This document shows positions 51,923 to 60,506 of a DNA stretch of 64,000 nt, piece after piece. The stretch covers positions 1-64,000 of the forward strand of contig JABCZH010000010.1 of the NCBI GenBank assembly GCA_013289795.1. Direction: 5' to 3'. A program made the translations under genes and the position numbers. Numbering within the stretch: position 1 is the stretch's first letter; each line of letters starts with the position of its first letter. The notes below the pieces were generated by a model that did not search any database, had not been told where the DNA came from, and saw only the letters and a list, made by a program, of their open reading frames with translations. This DNA is from Acidobacteriota bacterium (GTDB lineage Bacteria > Acidobacteriota > Terriglobia > Terriglobales > Acidobacteriaceae).

Positions 51923-53263
51923 ATGCCGTCCTTATCCTCAGTTTCGCTGGTGGTCCTTCTGTTCTGCGCCGCCCTGTTCGGGCAATCCGCAACCCCTTCA
52001 GCTGCGCCTCAGACGTTCCATATCAGGGGCACGATTGAGGACACCGGCGGAAGCGCGATCTTCGGAGTGAGGGTCGCGTTCCAAAACGAGCAACTCAGTA
52101 AGGTTGTGCTCACGAATGACGCAGGGGTCTACGACGCCGACCTCCCTCTCGGCGACTACACCATGACTGCTCAAGGCGTGAACTTCAGACCCTACCGCCG
52201 CCCACTGTTTCGGGTAACCTCACCGATCAGCCTTGATTTTGACCTTACTTTGCGACATTACGGAAGTTGCGACATATTGGTTTTTAATGGCTCGGGAAAG
52301 GTAAGTCCTCAGGAGTGGGCAACTGCTCAGCAAGACAGTTGTTTGCAAGAAGACTTTCTCCCCGTTCCGTTCGGTGACGTGCCACTCCAACTCTCCATCC
52401 GCTACGGAAGTCGCACAGCAACCGTGAACGCTTATTCTTACACCGCTGAAAACACGAATCCGGGCAAGACGCCCGTCTTCGTCGCGTATAACCTCTTCAC
52501 GCTACACGCCGATAGAGTCCTCTATGACTCGAAGGCCCACACAGTCGAGGCAAGCGGCAACGTTGTTGTTGTGAACGAGCCGGGAACAATCCAACGCGCC
52601 AACTCGCTGACCTTCAAGATCGACAACGGCAAGGTGACTATTGTGCCCCAGGTCTTGACGTTCCACGTTTCAGGGACGATTTCGTACAGCGAGGGGGGAG
52701 AAGTCGCCGGGGCCAAGGTGGCGTTCCACAGCGTTCAATTCGACAGAACCACCATTGCTAACCCCGCGGGCGTCTACGAGGCCGACCTCCCTCTTGGCGA
52801 GTACACCATGAGCGCGATGGGTCGGATGGTGAGGACTTACCAGAAAATGCACTTCAGCGCGACATCACCGACGACCCTGACTGTGAACGGCAGGGCTTAT
52901 CCCATGCAAATGAGCTGCGATATCGTAGCGGGACTGGAAGAGAGGAAAGCGTTCTGCGGAGGCGAAGATTTCTTCCCGGTTTCTTCAGGGGGCGAGAAGC
53001 CGTTTCAGTTGGATATTCAATATGGAGAGCGCGAGACTGCCAACCAAGGATACGTTTACGGTGTGGGGCATGGGCGGACTCCCGTCTTCGTCGAGTACAA
53101 CCTCTTTGCGCTGCACGCGGATCGAGTCGTGTATGACACGAAGAATCAGACAATCAAGGCCAGTGGGAATGTTGTCGTGTTAGACGAGTCGGGGCGTGAC
53201 AAAGCCCGTGCCGACTCTATGACCTTCGGGATCGCAAGCGGTCAGGCCTCACCACTTCCGTAG
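51923..53263 (+). CDS. Exported protein with internal duplication (carboxypeptidase-like + OstA-like units)
   Basis: The 446-aa protein has a signal peptide (1-22) and two tandem units of about 205 residues. Each unit begins with a carboxypeptidase-regulatory-like domain (FHIRGTIEDTGGSAIFGVRV; FHVSGTISYSEGGEVAGAKV). Each ends with an LptA/OstA-like segment (LFTLHADRVLYDSKAHTVEA; LFALHADRVVYDTKNQTIKA followed by SGNVVV). The combination suggests an envelope beta-structure, possibly binding lipid or polysaccharide. No experimentally known family was recognised. Confidence 0.75.
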   Translation: MPSLSSVSLVVLLFCAALFGQSATPSAAPQTFHIRGTIEDTGGSAIFGVRVAFQNEQLSKVVLTNDAGVYDADLPLGDYTMTAQGVNFRPYRRPLFRVTSPISLDFDLTLRHYGSCDILVFNGSGKVSPQEWATAQQDSCLQEDFLPVPFGDVPLQLSIRYGSRTATVNAYSYTAENTNPGKTPVFVAYNLFTLHADRVLYDSKAHTVEASGNVVVVNEPGTIQRANSLTFKIDNGKVTIVPQVLTFHVSGTISYSEGGEVAGAKVAFHSVQFDRTTIANPAGVYEADLPLGEYTMSAMGRMVRTYQKMHFSATSPTTLTVNGRAYPMQMSCDIVAGLEERKAFCGGEDFFPVSSGGEKPFQLDIQYGERETANQGYVYGVGHGRTPVFVEYNLFALHADRVVYDTKNQTIKASGNVVVLDESGRDKARADSMTFGIASGQASPLP

Positions 53264-53375
53264 CGAACAGACAGGCTGGCACAATCAGACCCAGCATCAA
53301 AATATCCCCTCGTTGTCGATCCAGCCCTCCCTCATTCGACAAACCAGTAGAAACAAGAAAGACGAGGGTAGGGCA

Positions 53376-53753
53376 ATGCAACACACATTCTTAAGGCGCG
53401 CGAAATCAATCGCAGGAGCGGCCCTCATTGGGCTCGGGATCTTCATTCTTCATAAGAATCTCGATCAGGCCGCGGCCCAGTTGAATCAACTCGTTAGCTC
53501 TCCGAAAGAAATGCTGGGCGTGGTGCCGGTAGTCATTCTGGCGGCTTTGCGAGTCCTGCAGGCTTACACCTCGAATCACCAGCAGTTTTTGGATAGTCTT
53601 TTTCAACACCTGTGGCTGACCTTCTGGCCGCTAGTGCTCGTCTCGGCTGGCACCGCATTGTCGCGAGAGGTACACCCAGGTGGCCCGAGTGTCCCCGAAA
53701 AAAAAGATTGTGAAATTGTCGATTTGACTGTCCGTCGTTCGACATTAAAGTAA
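53376..53753 (+). CDS. Small membrane protein, unknown
   Basis: The product is 125 aa from ATG 53376, preceded by GAGGGTAGGG. It has two hydrophobic stretches (about 14-26, AGAALIGLGIFIL, and 45-58, MLGVVPVVILAALR) and possibly a third (LWLTFWPLVLVSAG). No motif of known function is present. Similar short proteins occur in Acidobacteriota, judged from memory only. Confidence 0.6.
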   Translation: MQHTFLRRAKSIAGAALIGLGIFILHKNLDQAAAQLNQLVSSPKEMLGVVPVVILAALRVLQAYTSNHQQFLDSLFQHLWLTFWPLVLVSAGTALSREVHPGGPSVPEKKDCEIVDLTVRRSTLK

Positions 53754-53792
53754 GAGTTATTGCAGACTGAAAGCTACTAAGGAGAAACAACC

Positions 53793-54167
53793 ATGCAATT
53801 CATGATGATAGTTAAGCACGCTGAGAAGCAGGGGCCGCCGCCCAAGGAGCTCATCGATGCCATCACGAAGATGAGCGAAGAGGCGGCCAAGGCCGGCACC
53901 ATGCGCGGAAGCGGCGGGCTCGAGCCCACCGCTCAGGGCGCCCGCGTCCGGCTTTCAAAAGGGAAGCTGACCGTGATCGACGGGCCGTTCACTGAGGCCA
54001 AGGAGGTGGTCGGCGGCTACGCGCAGTTCGAGTTGAGCTCGAAAGAAGAGGCGATCAAAGGGGCGCTCGCCTTCATGGAACTTCATAAGAAATACTGGCC
54101 AGGATGGGAGGGCGAGACCGAGATTCGCCAGATGATGGGACCGGAAGGCTGCGCCCCCAAGGCTTAG
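53793..54167 (+). CDS. YCII/DGPF-domain protein
   Basis: The 124-aa dimeric alpha/beta-barrel protein contains the family motif VIDGPFTEAKEVVGGYAQFE and starts MQFMMIVKHAEK. YCII-like proteins often accompany ECF sigma factors, but none is adjacent. The enzymatic role is unknown. A strong hairpin lies just downstream. Confidence 0.92.
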   Translation: MQFMMIVKHAEKQGPPPKELIDAITKMSEEAAKAGTMRGSGGLEPTAQGARVRLSKGKLTVIDGPFTEAKEVVGGYAQFELSSKEEAIKGALAFMELHKKYWPGWEGETEIRQMMGPEGCAPKA

Positions 54168-54189
54168 AGGCGGGCGCGGTACAGCGGTG

Positions 54190-54224
54190 GCGAAGCTCGC
54201 GCGGAGTTCGAGCGCGAGCTTCGC
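54190..54224. terminator. Strong hairpin between convergent genes
   Basis: GCGAAGCTCGCGC and GCGCGAGCTTCGC form a perfect 13-bp stem with a 9-nt loop between the YCII and DUF1801 genes. It lacks a long T-run, so a bidirectional terminator role is likely but not certain. Confidence 0.65.
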
Positions 54225-54249
54225 TAACCCACACACGAAGACAATCCGA

Positions 54250-54657
54250 TCAGTGCCGTTTCTTGCTTTCGATTTGCGCCACCCTCGCCTTCACCAACTT
54301 CTTAATCAGTGCAGTCGGCAGCGGCTTGTCCGTGGGGAAGTGGATAGTCCCCTTGGATGTAGAGAATCCCTTCAGTTCGTTCTTGAAGGCTTCGATCACT
54401 GCGGCGGTGGGGAACAAGCTGCAATGGTTCGAAAACGCAGCGAACCAGACCAGCACTCTCTTGTGCTTAAAGGCAGGGATGCGGTAGCTGATGATCTCGG
54501 TCGCCTCCAGTGGCACCGCCAACCGAATCGCCGCACGCATCTTCTTCACGGTGCTGCGGGCGGGCTCCGGGACACCGGCAATGTACTCGTCAACGCTTTT
54601 CGGAGCGCCCTTGCCTTTCGCCACAGACCTGCGGCTGCGAGATTTCGCCTTCTTCAT
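54250..54657 (-). CDS. DUF1801 protein
   Basis: The 135-aa protein has a basic N-terminal tail (KKAKSRSRRSVAKGKG) and a DUF1801/YdhG-like domain: SVDEYIAGVPEPARSTVKKM, ISYRIPAFKHKRVLVWFAAF, STSKGTIHFPTDKPLPTALI. Related Bacillus proteins have been called iron chaperones, but for this branch function is open. Confidence 0.88.
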   Translation of the reverse strand: MKKAKSRSRRSVAKGKGAPKSVDEYIAGVPEPARSTVKKMRAAIRLAVPLEATEIISYRIPAFKHKRVLVWFAAFSNHCSLFPTAAVIEAFKNELKGFSTSKGTIHFPTDKPLPTALIKKLVKARVAQIESKKRH

Positions 54658-54787
54658 GTGCGCGATGCTACAAGAACTCCAATTTCAAGTCCACGTTTCG
54701 GCCTGCCTGCACGCTGACTGAGTTGCTCCGAAACCTCTCAACTTCCTACTCAGCGTAAAATGGGTACCGTATTCGGAGGGGACAAAG

Positions 54788-56428
54788 ATGGTCCGACGGA
54801 CAGCTGTTATCTGCCTGCTAACCTGCGTGTGGGTGTTGTTTGCTTTTGCGGGGTCAGCGTTCGCTGATGAGACGCCGGCGCATCATCACGATGCCGCCGA
54901 AAAGCTCGGCAACATTTCGTTTCCAATCTCCTGCGCGCCCGATTCGCAGAAGCCCTTCGAGCGCGGTGTCGCGCTCATGCATTCTTTCGGCTACGAAGAG
55001 GCCGAAGCCCAGTTCGTCGAGATTACGAAAAAAGACCCCGCCTGCGCCATGGCGCACTGGGGGGGCGCGTTAAGTTTGTTCCATCAGATATGGGAGCGCC
55101 CCGGCGAATCGATCTTGAAGCACGGCTGGGGCGAGATGGAACAAGCACAGAAGCTAGACGCCAAGACCGACCGTGAACGGGGCTATATTGCCGCGCTGTC
55201 CGAGTTCTACCGTGACTACGGCACTCGCGACCACATGCAGCGCGTCGCCGCCTATTCTGAAGCAATGGGGAAGCTCTACCAGCGGTATCCCAACGACATT
55301 GAAGTGGGCGCGTTTTACGGCCTGTCGTTGTTGGCCGCTGAACCTCCCGCCGACAAGTCGCACGAGGCAAGAAGGAAAGCCGTCGCCGTGCTCGACCCGC
55401 TCTTCCTCCGGCAACCGGATCACCCTGGGCTGGCGCATTACATCATTCACGCCTGCGACTCTCCCGACATGGCTCCGTTGGGCCTCGACGCTGCCCGCCG
55501 CTATGCGGCCATCGCGTCCTCATCGGCGCATGCGGTTCATATGCCCAGCCACATCTTTGCCCGGCTCGGCCTCTGGCAGGAAGACATCGATGCCAACCTG
55601 AAATCCGTGGCGATGGCTGATCCATCCCACGAGATGTACATGCACGGCCACGAACTGCATGCCATGCATTTCCTCATTTATGCCTATCTACAGACGGGGC
55701 AAGACGAAGCAGCCAAGCGCGAGGTCGACGCTTCAAAACGGATTCTCGCCAGCACCCCCAGAACTGGCGACGATAATGGGATGCTCGAATATTTCGGCTA
55801 CGCCACCGCTCACTTTCCGGCGCTTTACGCGTTAGAGATGCATCACTGGTCCGAAGCTGCTGCCCTTGAGCCGGCAGCCGACGCAACTCCTGAACTGCAA
55901 AGAATCACTTACTGGGCGCGAACCATTGGCAGTGCGCAACAGGGAGACGTCGAAACCACACGCAACAACGCGCAGAAGTTCGATGCCGCGGAGGAAGCAA
56001 TGCGCAAAACAAAGGACGCCTACATGCTAGACGGCCCAAACGCCTCTCGCGGAGAAGTCCACGCTTGGCTGGCTTTTGCCGAGAAGAGGAACGACGACGC
56101 ACTACGCCAGATGCGCGAAGTAGCCGATCTGCAGGACAAAGTGGGAAAGCGCGAGGTCGACATTCCCGCACGAGAAATGCTGGCCGAAATGCTAATCACG
56201 CTCAACCGGCCGCAGGAAGCCTTGGCCGAATACAAGAGCGCGCTCAAGACCGATCCCAATCGCTTTAACGGACTCGCCGGCGCCGCCCGCGCTGCCGAAT
56301 TGGCCCACCAACCCGAGAAGGCCAATACCTACTATGCCCAGTTGCTGAAGAATTGCAACGACGGTAAGAGTTCGGACCGTCCCGAACTCGCCCGCGCCAA
56401 GACCGTAGTGCTAAAGAACGGAATGTAG
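54788..56428 (+). CDS. Exported TPR-repeat protein
   Basis: The 546-aa protein has a signal peptide (1-26, ending SAFA), HHHD at the mature N-terminus, and TPR-like helical pairs throughout, e.g. ALMHSFGYEEAEAQFVEITK, NRPQEALAEYKSALKTDPNR and HQPEKANTYYAQLL. A histidine-rich centre, HAVHMPSHIFARLGLWQEDI, is conserved in a family of acidobacterial TPR proteins I recall as unannotated. An envelope scaffold role is inferred. Confidence 0.85.
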   Translation: MVRRTAVICLLTCVWVLFAFAGSAFADETPAHHHDAAEKLGNISFPISCAPDSQKPFERGVALMHSFGYEEAEAQFVEITKKDPACAMAHWGGALSLFHQIWERPGESILKHGWGEMEQAQKLDAKTDRERGYIAALSEFYRDYGTRDHMQRVAAYSEAMGKLYQRYPNDIEVGAFYGLSLLAAEPPADKSHEARRKAVAVLDPLFLRQPDHPGLAHYIIHACDSPDMAPLGLDAARRYAAIASSSAHAVHMPSHIFARLGLWQEDIDANLKSVAMADPSHEMYMHGHELHAMHFLIYAYLQTGQDEAAKREVDASKRILASTPRTGDDNGMLEYFGYATAHFPALYALEMHHWSEAAALEPAADATPELQRITYWARTIGSAQQGDVETTRNNAQKFDAAEEAMRKTKDAYMLDGPNASRGEVHAWLAFAEKRNDDALRQMREVADLQDKVGKREVDIPAREMLAEMLITLNRPQEALAEYKSALKTDPNRFNGLAGAARAAELAHQPEKANTYYAQLLKNCNDGKSSDRPELARAKTVVLKNGM

Positions 56429-56487
56429 GAGATGTCTCCCGCCGTCTGTGAAATGGCTGGATAGCTTCTAGTAGGATAGTTCTTCGG

Positions 56488-56967
56488 ATGCCGAAGAAGC
56501 TCTCTCACTACGACCATGCCGGACGCGCGAAGATGGTCGACGTTTCCCCAAAATCTCCCACGAAGCGCACCGCCGCCGCCAGCGCCTTCGTCGCCATGAA
56601 GCCTGCGGTGCTTAAAGCGCTCCCCAAGAATCCCAAAGGCGATGCGCTTGAAGTAGCCCGCCTGGCGGGAATCATGGCTGCAAAGCGCACATCCGAACTG
56701 ATTCCCATGTGCCATCCTCTGCCGCTGGGTCACGTTGATGTGACTCTGCGGCTGTGCAAGAATGGCGTCGCCATCACTTCACAAGTTACAACCACCGCCG
56801 CAACCGGGGTAGAGATGGAAGCCTTGACCGCCGTCAGCGTCGCCGCGCTCACCGTGTACGATATGTGTAAGGCTCTCGACAAGGGCATCGAGATTCGCGA
56901 AATCGTACTTGAGCACAAGACCGGTGGGAAAAGCGGGGACTACGTCCGCGCTCGTAAGAAGAAATAG
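56488..56967 (+). CDS. moaC: Cyclic pyranopterin monophosphate synthase
   Basis: The 159-aa enzyme finishes the first step of molybdopterin synthesis after MoaA. Motifs are [56 protein letters not shown] and [11 protein letters not shown], including the catalytic lysine region. The next gene begins 3 nt after its stop, so it is probably the first gene of a moaC-regulator-mog transcription unit. Confidence 0.96.
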   Translation: MPKKLSHYDHAGRAKMVDVSPKSPTKRTAAASAFVAMKPAVLKALPKNPKGDALEVARLAGIMAAKRTSELIPMCHPLPLGHVDVTLRLCKNGVAITSQVTTTAATGVEMEALTAVSVAALTVYDMCKALDKGIEIREIVLEHKTGGKSGDYVRARKKK

Positions 56968-56970
56968 TCC

Positions 56971-57744
56971 ATGTCGAACAACGTCAAAGTCCTGCTGGTG
57001 GACGACAATCCCATGATTCTGGGGATGTTGCGGGGTGCGCTCACTCCTCTCGCCATGGTCTCGACCGCGGCCGACGCCGCCGATGCCCTGCTCAAAGCGG
57101 TCGACGATCCTCCTGACCTGCTGGTATGCGACTATCGCATGTCTGGCATGGATGGCCGCCAACTGGTCGAGAAGCTCCGAAGCCGCCCGCGAACAGCGGG
57201 AGCTGCGATCATCCTGCTTGCCGCCAAGAGCGACATCACCGAGAAACTGACTACTCCGGACCTACCCATTGACGACTTCGTCGAGAAACCATTTTTCCTG
57301 CGCGAGGCCACCCAACGCATCAAGCGGCTCATCGACAAGATTGCCCTGGAGAAGATGGCCAAGACCGCTCCTTCCGATGGCGTGCTGCGCGGCAGCTTGC
57401 TGCAAATGAATGTGATCGACCTGGTTCAATCGCTGGAGATGGGCCGCAAGAGTTGCGCTCTGACCCTCACCAGCAAAGACGAAAAGTGCGAAGTGTATTT
57501 CAAGGAGGGCCAGGTAACGCACGCCGCCTATGGTTCGCTGAATGGCGACCAGGCTGTTTTCAAGGTCCTGCGCTGGACCGACGGCAATTTTCAGGTGAAT
57601 TTCGAAGGCAAGACCACCAAACAGACTACGACGCTTAACACTCAAGGCTTGCTGATGGAGGGCCTGCGGCTGCTGGACGAGTCTCAACGCGATGGCGGCA
57701 AAGCGGCTGGCGAGGAAGAAGAAGATGTCCTCCTCGACTCCTGA
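56971..57744 (+). CDS. Response regulator with PatA-like DUF4388 output domain
   Basis: The 257-aa protein has an N-terminal receiver domain (VLLVDDNPMI with the DD pair, LLVCDYRMSGMDGRQL with the phospho-Asp, FVEKPF with the Lys). A DUF4388/PatA-type domain (about 138-235) follows: LRGSLLQMNVIDLVQSLEMG and CEVYFKEGQVTHAAYG. There is no DNA-binding domain, so output is probably protein-protein. The C-terminus is acidic (EEEEDVLLDS) and overlaps the mog start by 20 nt. Its place between two molybdenum-cofactor genes is unusual. Confidence 0.9.
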   Translation: MSNNVKVLLVDDNPMILGMLRGALTPLAMVSTAADAADALLKAVDDPPDLLVCDYRMSGMDGRQLVEKLRSRPRTAGAAIILLAAKSDITEKLTTPDLPIDDFVEKPFFLREATQRIKRLIDKIALEKMAKTAPSDGVLRGSLLQMNVIDLVQSLEMGRKSCALTLTSKDEKCEVYFKEGQVTHAAYGSLNGDQAVFKVLRWTDGNFQVNFEGKTTKQTTTLNTQGLLMEGLRLLDESQRDGGKAAGEEEEDVLLDS

Positions 57745-58222
57745 TGCGTTGAGCGCAGCCGTCATCACCGTCAGCGATTCCTGCGCCCGCGGTGAACGCA
57801 CCGATGTTTCCGGTCCCGCAGTCGTCGAGGTTCTCAGGAAACACAATTTCGTGGTCGTCGGAACTGCAACCGTTCCTGACGAGCAAGCTGCCATCCGGCA
57901 AACGCTCCTTTCCTGGATTGACCGTGCGCGGCTGGTGGTGACCACGGGGGGCACCGGAATCGCTCCTCGCGATGTCACTCCCGAAGCCACGCGCGCCATT
58001 TGCAAGCGTCTGCTCGAAGGTGTAGCTGAACGCATGCGTGCGGAAGGTGCGAAGAAAACGCCATTAGCCGCGCTCAGCCGGGCGGTCTGCGGTGTGCGCG
58101 GAAAGGCGGTCGTCCTGAACCTTCCCGGAAGCCCTGCGGGCGCAGTCCAGTCGCTGGAATCCGTCATCGACTTGCTGCCTCACGCTCTGCAATTGCTCAG
58201 CGGCAACACGCGGCATGAGTAG
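57725..58222 (+). CDS. mog: Molybdopterin adenylyltransferase (MogA/MoaB type)
   Basis: The 165-aa product starts at ATG 57725 (MSSSTPDALSAAVITVSDSC). It has the MogA/MoaB fold: VVTTGGTGIAPRDVTPEAT and VLNLPGSPAGAVQSLE. It adenylates molybdopterin to the substrate used by MoeA (gene at 50572). The gene overlaps the end of the response-regulator frame. MogA versus MoaB is not certain from sequence. Confidence 0.93.
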   Translation: MSSSTPDALSAAVITVSDSCARGERTDVSGPAVVEVLRKHNFVVVGTATVPDEQAAIRQTLLSWIDRARLVVTTGGTGIAPRDVTPEATRAICKRLLEGVAERMRAEGAKKTPLAALSRAVCGVRGKAVVLNLPGSPAGAVQSLESVIDLLPHALQLLSGNTRHE

Positions 58223-58228
58223 TTCGTT

Positions 58229-58270
58229 TCTCCCTGTGAACCTCCGTGCCCTCTGTTGGTTAAGCCTTTT
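58229..58270 (+). repeat. Dispersed CTCTGTTGGTTAA-type repeat
   Basis: CCCTGTGAACCTCCGTGCCC followed by TCTGTTGGTTAAGCCTTTT lies after mog. Its end matches the permease-gap copy (GGTTAAGCCTTT). Confidence 0.75.
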
Positions 58271-58333
58271 CTCGCGGACTTACCGAATGCGGCCAGCAAT
58301 GCCCGCCTTAACGTACACTTCTAGACTCAGGCC

Positions 58334-58963
58334 TTGAAGACCATAAAACACATCCTTACCCGTTACACCGTGTTCCTCTGGGCGCTGCTCAAGCCGCTGG
58401 GAGCCTGGGGCGTGCTGGCTGCGGCGGCCCTCGATGGCGGGTTCATCGGGCTGCCGGTCGATGCGGTGGTCGCTGGCTACGTCTACCAGAACCGCACCCT
58501 TTTTCTTTTGTACGTGTTCATGGCGGCCGCGGGATCGGCGCTGGGCAGTATCGTTATTTATGTTATTGGCTACACCGGCGGTGAGGAATTTCTCCGCAAG
58601 CGAATGTCAGCCGAACGCTTTGAGAAACTTCACTCCGCATTCAACCACCACCCTTTCTGGGCGCTCATGTTCCCCGCCATGCTGCCTCCTCCCACTCCGT
58701 TCAAACTGTTTGTGCTGGCGGCCGCCATTTCAGAGATGAGCTTTGTGCGCTTTCTGCTTGCGGTCTTTTGCGGGCGCACGGTACGTTTCCTGATTCTCGG
58801 ACTTCTAACCATCAAATTCGGCCCTGATGTAGTCCGCCTTACAGGGGAGCTTTTCGGGCATCACTATTATTGGATCCTGGCCGCGGCGGTGATGGGACTG
58901 ATCGTGTGGTGGACACTACACAGAAAGAAGCAGCGTCGCAGCCGCCAAGCCGCGCAAGAATAA
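58334..58963 (+). CDS. YqaA/DedA-like VTT-domain membrane protein
   Basis: The 209-aa membrane protein has the VTT/SNARE-associated layout: GVLAAAALDGGFIGLPVDAV, FMAAAGSALGSIVIYVIGYTGG, and PAMLPPPTPFKLFVLAAAIS with the re-entrant loop, then FCGRTVRFLILG. DedA-family members help flip or transport phospholipid carriers and maintain membrane potential. The start is TTG 58334. The arginine/lysine-rich tail is cytoplasmic. Confidence 0.88.
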   Translation: MKTIKHILTRYTVFLWALLKPLGAWGVLAAAALDGGFIGLPVDAVVAGYVYQNRTLFLLYVFMAAAGSALGSIVIYVIGYTGGEEFLRKRMSAERFEKLHSAFNHHPFWALMFPAMLPPPTPFKLFVLAAAISEMSFVRFLLAVFCGRTVRFLILGLLTIKFGPDVVRLTGELFGHHYYWILAAAVMGLIVWWTLHRKKQRRSRQAAQE

Positions 58964-58986
58964 AGCCCACAGCGTAAACCGTGGGC
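58962..58986 (-). terminator. Hairpin terminator for the DUF6580 gene
   Basis: GCCCAC and GTGGGC pair around a 10-nt loop. On the minus strand the stem is followed by TTTATTCTT. Confidence 0.65.
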
Positions 58987-59028
58987 CGAACGCAAAAGTC
59001 GATCACGCTCCGGAGGAGCGAAAGAACC

Positions 59029-59556
59029 CTACGCAGCCGCCGCGTGGTCCGCCTTGCCAAGCATCTCGCTCAGCGCCTTCAACAACACTGGCGTGCCAAA
59101 CATTGCAGCGGTGAAGAGCAGATCGCCTTCCACCGCATGGCGGAAGAACGGAAGCCCAGCCGCGTATGACATCATCACGCCGCTGAGGTTCTTGGGATAC
59201 ATGTCCAGCCACGCCCAAGCTGTCAAATTGGTCAGGAGGAAGAACGAAACTGAACTAGCAAGCGCCGCGCCCACAATCGGCAACGGTCGGGCGTTGTCGC
59301 GCAGCTTGGTCCCCAGCCACAGCACTCCCGCATACCAGGCAAAACTTGCAAAGTGATCCAGCGTAAACGGATAGGAATAAACCACTCTGGTGAGCACGAC
59401 ATCAGAGGCAGCCAACAACAAAAAGGGCACCCAGAGCTGGCGGCGCGATCCGCGGGCTCCAAAGAATAGCAGCGACCCCGTTACCGGAGTGAACATCCAG
59501 GGATGCGGAATGAACCTCACCGCTACTCCAAGCGCCACAAAAAGATACGCCAGCAT
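59029..59556 (-). CDS. DUF6580-like membrane protein
   Basis: The 175-aa protein has five or so hydrophobic segments: MLAYLFVALGVAVRF, FTPVTGSLLFFGARGS, WVPFLLLAASDVVL, ALASSVSFFLLTNLTAWAWL and the C-terminal MFGTPVLLKAL. The PVTGSLLFFGA and NLTAWAW segments are typical of a small family fused to or near cobalamin-related transport in some bacteria. Function unknown. Confidence 0.8.
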   Translation of the reverse strand: MLAYLFVALGVAVRFIPHPWMFTPVTGSLLFFGARGSRRQLWVPFLLLAASDVVLTRVVYSYPFTLDHFASFAWYAGVLWLGTKLRDNARPLPIVGAALASSVSFFLLTNLTAWAWLDMYPKNLSGVMMSYAAGLPFFRHAVEGDLLFTAAMFGTPVLLKALSEMLGKADHAAAA

Positions 59557-59683
59557 GAAGCCTCCTCAGCAGTCTTTGATTGTGGCGCGGCCAACCCGCC
59601 GTGTCAAGCCGCAGCCGCGCGGCGTATTGTCTTATTTTGGCAACGAGAAGGGAGGCGGATGACGAGGCCGGAAACGTTCAACT

Positions 59684-60316
59684 TCACCCATATGTGACGA
59701 ACGAAATGACGTTGCCATCGGGATCTCGCACCTGAAAATCAGTTCCACCCCAGGCCTGCTTTTTGAGCGTTTGCGCAAATTCCACGCCTCGCGCCTTGAA
59801 CTCCTTGAATAAGCCCTGCACGTTTGAGACTTGGATAGACGCGAAGATCAGCGATTTCTCCTGAGCGGCAGTTTGTGCGAACAGAGGTTGCTGCACGTAG
59901 CGCATGTGCAGGCAAACGCCGTCTCGCGATACCGCGCCGTAAAACGGAGGAAGACCATGGAGAAAGTCGATCTCGAAGCCCAGCTTGTGCTGGAAGAAGG
60001 CGGCGCAAGCCTTAACATCCCGCACGCAGAGGATCGGGGTTACATCCTTCAGGAACGGCGGGCCAGACGAAGCGCGCGGCGTCTTGGATGCTCCGGCGGT
60101 CGCCGCTTTCAGTTCCGCCCAACTCTGATAGCCGGCTTCAATCGCAACGATCTCCTGCGCCACGGTAAGGGTGAACTTAAGCGCCAAGACTTCGTGGTCC
60201 GTCAAAGACTGGAAGCGTTCGAGCTTGCGTACCTTCCCGCCAATGGAATAATCTCTCTCGCGATGCCAGCGGAGTAGGAGCTTGGCTTGCTTACGGTAGG
60301 TCTCGATGGTTGGCAT
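59684..60316 (-). CDS. VOC (glyoxalase/bleomycin-resistance) family protein with N-terminal helical domain
   Basis: The 210-aa protein has an N-terminal helical domain (1-72: YRKQAKLLLRWHRERDYSIG, VAQEIVAIEAGYQSWAELK) as seen in many ankyrin- or VOC-linked soil-bacterial proteins. A VOC domain follows (88-210: VTPILCVRDVKACAAFFQHK, LHMRYVQQP, VRDPDGNVISFVTYG). One metal His and the terminal E/G positions are not obvious, so resistance-type ligand binding is as likely as catalysis. Confidence 0.87.
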   Translation of the reverse strand: MPTIETYRKQAKLLLRWHRERDYSIGGKVRKLERFQSLTDHEVLALKFTLTVAQEIVAIEAGYQSWAELKAATAGASKTPRASSGPPFLKDVTPILCVRDVKACAAFFQHKLGFEIDFLHGLPPFYGAVSRDGVCLHMRYVQQPLFAQTAAQEKSLIFASIQVSNVQGLFKEFKARGVEFAQTLKKQAWGGTDFQVRDPDGNVISFVTYG

Positions 60317-60506
60317 AGGCGCACTCCTGCTGAGATTTTTCAGCGGGCGGGCCTAGCCCTTTCGGCAGGGATGCCGACGTGCCCCACAGGGAACAACCGT
60401 ATGCTAGACCGGAACGCAACCTACTGTCAAAACGGCATAACTCGTTCCCACCGACGTCCACAATGCGGCCGCTGAAATTCGAACTGAGACATTACCCCGC
60501 GCGGAT

